Shown: one piece after another, positions 54,645-62,247 of the stretch | How the letters are laid out: every line of letters starts with the position of its first letter | Numbering within the stretch: the first letter of the stretch is position 1 | Assembly: GCF_009184395.1 (NCBI RefSeq) | Contig: NZ_WEIC01000004.1 | Span: 233,762-297,761, forward strand | Direction: 5' to 3' | Length of the DNA: 64,000 nucleotides | Source: Amylibacter sp. SFDW26 | GTDB lineage: Bacteria; Pseudomonadota; Alphaproteobacteria; Rhodobacterales; Rhodobacteraceae | Notes under the pieces: model-generated | Told to the model about the DNA's origin: nothing | What the model saw: only the letters and a program-made list of their open reading frames with translations | Database searches by the model: none | Position numbers and translations under genes: made by a program

Positions 54645-56204
54645 ATGAGCATTGAAAATAATGGACGAACGCGGACCCGTCGAAGGCGAAGCAGGGGCGG
54701 AGATGCCGCCTCCGCAACTCCTCTGCGGAAAGTGGATTATCATAACCTGAAAAACCCATTTCCTACTATGAACGTCTTCCCCGATCATCAGATCGCAGAC
54801 ATGCATAATACGGCGTTGCGCTTGTTAGAAGAAATGGGCATGAAGGTGCTACTGCCTGAGGCGCGCAAGATATATGCAGCCGCTGGAGCCCGCATTGACG
54901 AAGACAATGAAATGGTATTCATCGGCCGAGATATTGTCGAGGCTGCGCTGGAAACCGCACCAAAGTCGATCCTGCTTAAGGCAGGTAATTCGGCGCGAGA
55001 TATCATATATGAACTTGGGCGGCTGAACTTTCAGGCGGGTGCTGGAGCACCCAACGCGACGGATTTAGAACGTGGACGCCGCCCTGGCTCGGCACGCGAC
55101 TACAATGAGTATCTGAAGCTGACCCAGCACTATGATGTGTTCCAGATGATCTCGCCGCAGGTCGAGCCACAGGATGTGCCCACCAATCTGCGCCACTATT
55201 TCACCACCAAGGCACAGTTGGAGCTGTCCGACAAATTTCCTTTCACATTTGCACGCGGCAAACCGCAGGTGATGGATAATTTTGAGATGATCCGCGATTT
55301 CCGGGGTGTCTCAGATGAGGAATTCAAGGCAAACGCCCACACCTATACGATCATCAACACCAATAGCCCCCGCATGTTGGATATTCCGATGGCACAGGGG
55401 CTGATCGACTATGCCAAATTCGGCCAGATGAGCATCGTGACGCCGTTCTGCTTGATGGGTGCAATGGCACCTATCACTGTGGCTGGAGCAATTACCCTTT
55501 CCCATGCCGAGGTATTGGCATCACTGACGCTAGCGCAATTGGTTAATCCGGGCGCGCCAGTGTCCTATGGAACTTTCACATCGAATGTGGATATGAAATC
55601 TGGCGCGCCTGCTTTCGGCACATCGGCTCATTTCCAAGCGTCTCTGGCGGCAGGACAAATGGCACGCCTGCTTGGATTACCCTGGCGCTGCGCGGCAGGG
55701 TCAGCGAGTAATATCAACGATGTACAAGCCGCCAATGAAAATCAGACGGGCCTTTGGGGCTGCCTGATGGCGGGGGCAACTGTAATCATCCATTCGGCGG
55801 GTTGGCTCGAAGGTGGCCTCAGCGTTTCGTATGAAAAGCTGATCACCGACGTTGAAGTTCTGAACATGATCGCTGAAATGTGCGCGGGCGCGCAGGCGGG
55901 TGCTAATGAGATCGGCTTTGACAATGCGCTGAGGCATGTTGACCCAGGCGGGCACTTTTTTTCTACCCCGCAAACGATGGAACGCTATAATACGGAATTC
56001 TATAGCCCCATAGTGCACGACTATGCGAACTTCGGCACATGGACGGAACGTGGCGCACAGAATGCGTCAGTACGGGCGACCTCAGTCTGGAAAAAAATCC
56101 TAGCTGAGTTCACCCCTCCGGAAACCGATAGTTCAAAGAGTGAAGCGTTGGAGGCATTCATTTCTAAACGTACCGCCGAAGGCGGTGCACCACCGGAGAG
56201 CTAA
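54645..56204 (+). CDS. MttB-family methyltransferase, non-pyrrolysine
   Basis: A 519-residue member of the trimethylamine methyltransferase (MttB) superfamily (TIM-barrel type; FGQMSIVTPFCLMGAMAPIT, GTSAHFQASLAAGQMARLLG). The frame is open throughout, with no in-frame TAG for pyrrolysine. Non-pyrrolysine members include glycine betaine methyltransferases of anaerobes, which hand the methyl group to a corrinoid protein. No corrinoid protein or its reactivator is encoded in the window. An Arg-rich N-terminus (RTRRRRSRGG) is unusual. The gene is packed between the demethylase (3 bp) and TetR (3 bp). Confidence 0.85.
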   Translation: MSIENNGRTRTRRRRSRGGDAASATPLRKVDYHNLKNPFPTMNVFPDHQIADMHNTALRLLEEMGMKVLLPEARKIYAAAGARIDEDNEMVFIGRDIVEAALETAPKSILLKAGNSARDIIYELGRLNFQAGAGAPNATDLERGRRPGSARDYNEYLKLTQHYDVFQMISPQVEPQDVPTNLRHYFTTKAQLELSDKFPFTFARGKPQVMDNFEMIRDFRGVSDEEFKANAHTYTIINTNSPRMLDIPMAQGLIDYAKFGQMSIVTPFCLMGAMAPITVAGAITLSHAEVLASLTLAQLVNPGAPVSYGTFTSNVDMKSGAPAFGTSAHFQASLAAGQMARLLGLPWRCAAGSASNINDVQAANENQTGLWGCLMAGATVIIHSAGWLEGGLSVSYEKLITDVEVLNMIAEMCAGAQAGANEIGFDNALRHVDPGGHFFSTPQTMERYNTEFYSPIVHDYANFGTWTERGAQNASVRATSVWKKILAEFTPPETDSSKSEALEAFISKRTAEGGAPPES

Positions 56205-56207
56205 GCT

Positions 56208-56879
56208 ATGAGTAAACGTGTCACGCCTCTACTACACCGCGACAATCCTGATAAGGGGCCACTTGTTGGTCACGTGAAAGTCACCCGTGAGGACTGGATG
56301 AACGTGGCGCGCGATGTCTTGGTGAGCGAGGGGGTGGCCGAAGTCAAAGTACTGGCTTTGGGTGAGCGGCTGGATGTGTCGCGGTCGAGTTTTTACTGGT
56401 ACTTCAAAAGCCGTAAACACCTTTTGGAAGCCTTGCTGGATGAGTGGGAGGCACAAAATACGCAGAACCTTATGAATGCGTGCGATTTGCCAGCTCATTC
56501 AATCGGTGAGGCAGTCTGTAACCTCTTCCGGGCCTTTATTGATCATAGCAAGTTTGATCGCGGCTTGGATTTCGCTGTACGTGAATGGGCACGGCGGGAT
56601 GGGACAGTGCGTAGTCGGATTGACGATGCGGATCGCGACAGACTACTTGCCATTGACGCCATGTTTCAACGCCATGGCTTTTCCAAATACGACGCCGACG
56701 CAAGAGCGCGTATCCTATATTATATGCAGCTTGGCTATCACGCGCTGGAAGTGCGTGAGCCCATGGAAACGCGGATGTCACGGCTTGAAGGTTATATACG
56801 CGGCTTCACTGGTGAAGAACCGAACTCCCAAATCATCAGCGATTTCAGAGACTTTGCCTTATCTCAGGAAATGGAATGA
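56208..56879 (+). CDS. TetR-family regulator embedded in the operon
   Basis: A 223-residue regulator with an N-terminal helix-turn-helix (VKVLALGERLDVSRSSFYWY, FKSRKHLLEALL) and a ligand-binding C-terminal part. It starts 3 bp after mttB and its stop overlaps soxB (ATGA), so it is made with the enzymes. That fits autoregulation with a pathway intermediate as inducer. The most likely operator is near the operon start at about 52190. Confidence 0.9.
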   Translation: MSKRVTPLLHRDNPDKGPLVGHVKVTREDWMNVARDVLVSEGVAEVKVLALGERLDVSRSSFYWYFKSRKHLLEALLDEWEAQNTQNLMNACDLPAHSIGEAVCNLFRAFIDHSKFDRGLDFAVREWARRDGTVRSRIDDADRDRLLAIDAMFQRHGFSKYDADARARILYYMQLGYHALEVREPMETRMSRLEGYIRGFTGEEPNSQIISDFRDFALSQEME

Positions 56880-58129
56880 CGAGACACTATTCTGCTTTCA
56901 ATTTGCTGCGCGAAGGGCTGCGCGGCCACAAAGGTTGGGGACGCGCCTGGCGTTCACCGGAACCGAAATCAGCCTATGATATCGTGATCATCGGAGGTGG
57001 TGGCCACGGGCTTGCAACGGCGCACTACCTGGTAAGAAACCATGGGATCACCAATGTTGCTGTGCTGGAAAAGGGATGGCTAGGCGGCGGAAACACAGGC
57101 CGGAATACAACCGTGATCCGCTCGAATTACTTCTATCCAGAAAGCGCTGCGCTGTATGACATGTCGGTGCAACTCTATGAAGGCTTGTCACGTGAACTGA
57201 ATTATAACGTCATGTTTTCACAGCGCGGCATGCTGGTGACCGCCCATTCCGAACCGGATATGGAAATGGCGGCGCGGCAGTTAAACGCCATGCGTTTGAA
57301 CGGCGTGGACGCCGAGTTGCTTGACGCTGATCAGGTGCGTCGTTTTGAGCCGGCTTTGAATTTCGGACCAAATATGCGCTTCCCGATCCACGGTGGTATC
57401 CTACAGAAGCGCGCGGGCACTGGACGGCATGATGCGGTGGCCTGGGGCTTTGCCCGATCTGCGGATGCGGGCGGTGTCGACATTATCCAGAACTGTGAAG
57501 TGAACGAGTTTATTGTTGAGGCTGGGCGCTGCGTTGGTGTTAATACTTCTAAGGGTGAAATACGCGCTGACGCTATTGGTGCTGCAGTCGCTGGGCATAG
57601 CTCGGCCCTTATGAAAAAGGCCGGCGTTGAGTTGCCTATCAACTCCTACGCGCTGCAGGCCTTCGTCTCGGAACCTCTGAAACCAGTGTTGAACTCAGTT
57701 GTGTTGTGCCCGCCATTTGGGACTTATGTCAGCCAGTCTGACAAGGGAGGGTTGGTAATCGGCGGGGGACTGGATCGTGTGCCCTCCTATGGGCAGCGCG
57801 GCAATATGCCAGTTCAAGAGGCCGTGCTGAGCGGGCTTGCTGAAATGATGCCTTCCCTGAGCAAAGTCAAATTACTGCGCCATTGGGCAGGTATTGTGGA
57901 TGTAACTCCTGACAGTTCACCGATCATTGGTCCCTCTGGTTTGGATGGTCTTTATCTCGATTGCGGTTGGGGAACCGGAGGATTTAAAGCCATTCCAGTC
58001 GGTGGCTGGCTGTTGGCTCATCTGCTTGCTACTGGCAAACACCACGAAATTAGTCGCCCCTTTGACCGTAACCGCTTTGTCTCTGGATATTTGATTGACG
58101 AGGGTGCCGCATCAGGCATCGCACATTAG
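56876..58129 (+). CDS. soxB: Sarcosine oxidase, beta subunit
   Basis: A 417-residue flavin subunit of heterotetrameric sarcosine oxidase, which converts sarcosine to glycine and a C1 unit. It has the dinucleotide fold IVIIGGGGHGLATAHYL and the GGGNTGRNTTVIRSNY loop. A His (TGRHDAVAW) lies where the family attaches FMN covalently. Order soxB-soxD-soxA-soxG is canonical. It overlaps TetR by 4 bp. Confidence 0.94.
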   Translation: MTRHYSAFNLLREGLRGHKGWGRAWRSPEPKSAYDIVIIGGGGHGLATAHYLVRNHGITNVAVLEKGWLGGGNTGRNTTVIRSNYFYPESAALYDMSVQLYEGLSRELNYNVMFSQRGMLVTAHSEPDMEMAARQLNAMRLNGVDAELLDADQVRRFEPALNFGPNMRFPIHGGILQKRAGTGRHDAVAWGFARSADAGGVDIIQNCEVNEFIVEAGRCVGVNTSKGEIRADAIGAAVAGHSSALMKKAGVELPINSYALQAFVSEPLKPVLNSVVLCPPFGTYVSQSDKGGLVIGGGLDRVPSYGQRGNMPVQEAVLSGLAEMMPSLSKVKLLRHWAGIVDVTPDSSPIIGPSGLDGLYLDCGWGTGGFKAIPVGGWLLAHLLATGKHHEISRPFDRNRFVSGYLIDEGAASGIAH

Positions 58130-58138
58130 GACTACGCT

Positions 58139-58405
58139 ATGCAGATATTTACATGTCCCTCATGTGGTGCTCGTGATGAGCGCGAATTTCACTTCTCAGG
58201 TGAGCTTGGAAAAGTGCGCCCCAACACGACAGGTGAAGTCAACGAAGAGGAATGGGCCACTTACCTGCACACGCAAGGTAACGAGCTGGGAGCAGTTCGT
58301 GAAGTCTGGATGCATATGACCTGTGCTGAGCTTTTTGTCATGGAGCGCGACAGTGTGACGATGGAAGTGCTCAGCACCACACCATTGCGAAAGGATGTTT
58401 CATGA
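58139..58405 (+). CDS. soxD: Sarcosine oxidase, delta subunit
   Basis: An 88-residue zinc-binding subunit with CPSCG at 6-10 and a further His/Cys pair (HMTCAELF). It matches SoxD along its length. It starts 9 bp after soxB and overlaps soxA by 4 bp. Confidence 0.94.
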   Translation: MQIFTCPSCGARDEREFHFSGELGKVRPNTTGEVNEEEWATYLHTQGNELGAVREVWMHMTCAELFVMERDSVTMEVLSTTPLRKDVS

Positions 58406-61176
58406 GCAGCCACCGTATTTCCAGAAGTGTGTCTGAGCGCGTTTTGAACTTCACTTTTGATGGGCGGCGTTATGTTGGACGCGAAGGCGATACCATTGCA
58501 TCTGCTCTGCTTGCCAACGGCGTTCGCGTTATGGGACGTAGTTTCAAATACCACCGTCCACGCGGTCCGTGGGGGGCTTGGGTTGATGATCCGAATGCGG
58601 TTATGTCTGTACGCCTCGGCACTGTGGAATTGCCCAATTGCCCAGCCACTACAACCTATCTGGAAGAGGGAATGGTCGCGCGTTCAGTCAATGCTTGGCC
58701 TTCAGCGCAGTTTGACATCAAGGCCGGGTTGGATGTGTTTCACCGTTGGTTGAGCGCTGGGTTCTATTACAAGACTTTCATGTGGCCAGATTGGCATTTG
58801 TTTGAGCCAATGATCCGTCGCATGGCTGGCCTTGGCGCGGTAAGCGATGATGTGCTCGAAAACTATGTTTCAGAGCAAACCCATGATCGGTGCGCGGTTT
58901 TGGTTATAGGGGCGGGTCCAGCGGGCCTGGTGGCAGCACGAAAGGCTGCCGAAGCCGGCGAAGATGTTGCTCTCGTAGATGACCACCGGTTACTGGGTGG
59001 CGGGGTTTATCAACAAAAAACCTTAGAGGGCAAAACGCCAGACGTTTGGGTTGCCGAGCAAACTGCAGCTATAACTGCGGCCGGCGGGCGTATTCTGACC
59101 GCCACCACGGCTTTTGGTATCTTTGATCACCAGTTGGTTGGCCTGGTGCAGCAAGGTGCCTTTGGTACAGCTCCCAAACTGATCCGAATGAGAGCAGGGC
59201 GCGTTGTGATGGCCACCGGAGCCCTCGACCGTCCAATCACCTTTGCCAATAATGATCGTCCAGGCATCTTCTCGGTGGATGCCGCAGCAGAATATCTCGC
59301 ACGTTATGATGTGCTCTTGGGTAGGCGCATTGCGCTTGTTTCAAACAATACGCTGGCTGACGGTACAGAGGCACGACTAACCACTGCTGGTGCAACAGTT
59401 ATCCGTATTGATCCAACTACTGGTGCTTTGAAAGCGCGGGGTTCCAAACGCCTGAAGGGAATATGGCAGGATGACAGGTTGCATTCAGCGGATACGATCC
59501 TTGCATCTGGAGGTATGACTCCTACGGTGCACCTGTGGCGACATGCCGGGGGTAAGCTCGATTGGTGCGACAACCGTCAGGTATTTGTGCCGGGGAAGGG
59601 TCCTGACTTTCTTACAGCTGTTGGTGCCGCCAATGGTGAGTTCGATATCGACGCTGCGATTGCAAAAGTACGCGAACCGGAAACTGCGATAAAGACCAGT
59701 TATCACATGACACCGCTGTGGCCCCAGCCTGGCAGTAAGGGTCGACAGTGGATTGATTTCCAACACGATGTGACCTTGAAAGATGTAGAGCTAGCGGCGC
59801 GCGAAAACTATGTCTCAGTCGAACATCTGAAGCGTTACACCACACTCGGAATGGCGCATGACCAGGGTAAGACATCGAATATGGCTGGTCTCGCAGCAAT
59901 GGCGGCTATTCAGGATCGACCAATCCCTGAAATTGGCACGACGACATTCCGCCCGCCGTTCGTACCGGTACCAATTGAGACGTATCATGGTCACCACCGT
60001 GGCCAGAACTTGCATCCCGTAAAACGCCTAAGGCTGGAAAACGCCCATCGTGCTGCGGGAGCTGCATTGTGCGAATACGGTGGCTGGCTACGCCCAGGCT
60101 GGTACGGCGCTGGCGAAGCCAAAGATCGCATCCGAGCAGAAGTATTGCAAGCACGCAAAGCCGCTGGGATTTTTGATGGCTCGCCATTGGGCAAAATCGA
60201 AGTCATGGGGCCGGATGCTGAAGACTTTGTGAATTTCGTTTATTACAACACCATTGCGACGATGAAGCCGGGGCAGATCCGTTATGGCTTCATGCTGACC
60301 GAAGGTGGGGTAGTTTACGACGATGGCGTGATTGCCCGTTTGGGTCCAAATCGTTTTGTGATCTCTTGCTCTTCGAGCCATGTAGACGGGGTCCGCAATC
60401 ATCTTGAGACATGGCGTCAGGATGGTAATGATCCAGACCGAATTTATGTACAGGATACCACTGCGCATTGGGCAACAGTGACCGTCACAGGACCTAAAGC
60501 GCGAGATATCGTGGCCGCGTTGCTACCCAATGAGGATGTCTCTGCTAAAGCCTTCCAGCATATGACCTTTATCGAAACTGAATGGCAGGGTACGCCGATA
60601 CGAGTGGCGCGGGTCAGCTTTACAGGGGATTCGAGTTTTGAACTCTCGTTGCGCCAATCCAAAGCCGAAGACCTGTGGGGTGCCGTCAAGAGTCTAGCAG
60701 AGCCCATGGGCGCAGGGCTCATGGGGCTTGAAGCTATGCTTATTCTAAGGGCTGAAAAAGGCTTCATCGTTGTTGGTAAAGACACCGATGGTGAAACCAT
60801 GCCACACGATCTGGGCTTTGGCGTGCCTCGCAGCAAGAAAAAGGCCGCTTTCCTCGGTGATCGCAGCCTGCACACTGAAAAGGCCAATACCAAAGTACGT
60901 AATCAGTTGGTTGGTCTCCAGGTTGAGGATGACTCCGGTCCACTGCCGACGGGGGCACATTTAACTAATGGAGATACTCGGCCAAAATCACAGGGATACG
61001 TGACATCAAGTTATCTCAGCCCGACCCTTGATCAACCAATTGCGCTTGCAATGGTTCAAAATGGTGCCGCGCGAATGGGCGAAACCGTCACCGTTTGGCA
61101 CCTTGGGGAAACCCGCAATGCCACCATATGTTCGCCTTGCTTCTTTGATACCGATGGAGACCGCTTAAATGCGTAA
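58402..61176 (+). CDS. soxA: Sarcosine oxidase, alpha subunit
   Basis: A 924-residue subunit. The N-terminal part has a ferredoxin-like fold (TFDGRRYVGREGDTIASALL). A Rossmann domain follows (VLVIGAGPAGLVAARKAAEA, about 167-190), and the C-terminal 400 residues are a GcvT domain that binds tetrahydrofolate. It takes the methyl carbon as methylene-THF. It overlaps soxD at the start and soxG at the end. Confidence 0.94.
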   Translation: MSSHRISRSVSERVLNFTFDGRRYVGREGDTIASALLANGVRVMGRSFKYHRPRGPWGAWVDDPNAVMSVRLGTVELPNCPATTTYLEEGMVARSVNAWPSAQFDIKAGLDVFHRWLSAGFYYKTFMWPDWHLFEPMIRRMAGLGAVSDDVLENYVSEQTHDRCAVLVIGAGPAGLVAARKAAEAGEDVALVDDHRLLGGGVYQQKTLEGKTPDVWVAEQTAAITAAGGRILTATTAFGIFDHQLVGLVQQGAFGTAPKLIRMRAGRVVMATGALDRPITFANNDRPGIFSVDAAAEYLARYDVLLGRRIALVSNNTLADGTEARLTTAGATVIRIDPTTGALKARGSKRLKGIWQDDRLHSADTILASGGMTPTVHLWRHAGGKLDWCDNRQVFVPGKGPDFLTAVGAANGEFDIDAAIAKVREPETAIKTSYHMTPLWPQPGSKGRQWIDFQHDVTLKDVELAARENYVSVEHLKRYTTLGMAHDQGKTSNMAGLAAMAAIQDRPIPEIGTTTFRPPFVPVPIETYHGHHRGQNLHPVKRLRLENAHRAAGAALCEYGGWLRPGWYGAGEAKDRIRAEVLQARKAAGIFDGSPLGKIEVMGPDAEDFVNFVYYNTIATMKPGQIRYGFMLTEGGVVYDDGVIARLGPNRFVISCSSSHVDGVRNHLETWRQDGNDPDRIYVQDTTAHWATVTVTGPKARDIVAALLPNEDVSAKAFQHMTFIETEWQGTPIRVARVSFTGDSSFELSLRQSKAEDLWGAVKSLAEPMGAGLMGLEAMLILRAEKGFIVVGKDTDGETMPHDLGFGVPRSKKKAAFLGDRSLHTEKANTKVRNQLVGLQVEDDSGPLPTGAHLTNGDTRPKSQGYVTSSYLSPTLDQPIALAMVQNGAARMGETVTVWHLGETRNATICSPCFFDTDGDRLNA

Positions 61177-61672
61177 CGATACTGCTCGCTGGCCAGAACC
61201 GCGATCGTCAGAACTGATTGAGCTGGATGGCTTAACGATAACGCCAGTCACATTAGACCGTCAGGTATTGGTTTCAGGGACGAACGCTCTATCAAAGGAA
61301 ACTTTGCCTTTGGTCACTTGGCCAGAAGTGGAAAGTGCTGCGAGTTACGCTCTGGCGGTCCGTCGCGACCGAGTTCTGCGAGTTAATGGACCAGCTGTCA
61401 TAGATGGATGGGATGAGGACGCGGAACTCGCTATTTCTGATGTTAGCGATGGCTACCGTGTATTTGATATCCGCTGCCATGATATGGACGCCCTTTTAGG
61501 ATACGGTGGTGAAGTAGCTTTGTCGTTGCCATCTAGATCAGTCGCGCGGCTTTGGTTTGGGTTTGGAACATTCATCTACCGGATCAATGAAAATGTTCTG
61601 CGAATCCACGTTGTGGATTACCAAGCCGATGCGATGATCGACGCACTGGTTTCGGCGCTCATAAAGTCCTAA
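61169..61672 (+). CDS. soxG: Sarcosine oxidase, gamma subunit
   Basis: A 167-residue subunit with the RCHDMDALLGYGGEVALSLP and typical ARLWFGFGTFIYRI segments of SoxG. It overlaps soxA by 8 bp and closes the operon. No C1-folate genes (glyA, purU, folD) follow; a repeat and recombinase debris do. Confidence 0.9.
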   Translation: MRNDTARWPEPRSSELIELDGLTITPVTLDRQVLVSGTNALSKETLPLVTWPEVESAASYALAVRRDRVLRVNGPAVIDGWDEDAELAISDVSDGYRVFDIRCHDMDALLGYGGEVALSLPSRSVARLWFGFGTFIYRINENVLRIHVVDYQADAMIDALVSALIKS

Positions 61673-61690
61673 ATCGACTAAAGATAGACC

Positions 61691-61769
61691 AAGCCAAATT
61701 CCATCCAAAAGTACGCTTCAATCTGTCTCTGTTAAAAGCGGGTAGTCTATCTAATGTTGCTTTAAATTA
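61691..61769 (+). repeat. Roughly 80-bp direct repeat, right copy
   Basis: Diverged copy of 49272-49350, in the same orientation, beginning 18 bp after soxG. Confidence 0.75.
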
Positions 61770-61799
61770 ATTATGCCGTTTTCCTGAAGTGTTGCGTTT

Positions 61800-62022
61800 T
61801 ATTTTATTTCGTTCTCTTCTGACGACGAACATATGCTCTGAAAAGGCCAATCTGAACACTGTTTTGCGTAGGGTCATGTTGCCAGTTTCCATAGTTTCCA
61901 AGGGTTTGCGAGGAAACCCATGGCGAGTTCAAACATTTCATCAAAGCTGTGTCGATTTTGAAGAGCTTTTTGACTTTCAAATAATGTGGGCTTTGTAAAA
62001 GCAAAATTTGCTGGACTGCCAA
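61800..62022 (-). pseudogene. C-terminal relic of a serine recombinase
   Basis: Minus-strand text reads FDEMFELAMGFLANPWKLWK, then in a second frame KTVFRLAFSEHMFVVRRE. This resembles the end of large serine recombinases ('FL.NPW.LW...QRTVLRLAFSERL'). A frameshift lies near 61875. No resolvase domain remains. Confidence 0.55.
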
Positions 62023-62142
62023 GGTAGCGGCTTAGGAAGCCTCCATCGAAAATCATGGCCTGCGGCAAATAACTTGGCGATATCCACATGGGTTCTCGCC
62101 AGACCGCAGGCCACAAGATTACAGGCCTCAATGAACCCCTCC

Positions 62143-62180
62143 GGTTTTTGCTACGCTGACGCCGCAGCGTAACAAAAACC
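62143..62180. repeat. 16-bp inverted repeat beside the recombinase relic
   Basis: Arms GGTTTTTGCTACGCTG and CAGCGTAACAAAAACC pair with one mismatch around a 6-nt loop. It may be an element end, a recombinase site or a terminator for the minus-strand protease gene, whose stop is 67 bp away. Confidence 0.55.
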
Positions 62181-62247
62181 ACTCACAACCGCGAAAGAAT
62201 AGGTTCAACGGATGGGCACACAAGTCCAGAGGTATCTTGAGACCGAT

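Noticed and set aside
54645..56204. Pyrrolysine-containing trimethylamine methyltransferase
   Set aside because: The frame has no internal TAG and aerobic bacterial homologues are non-pyrrolysine types.
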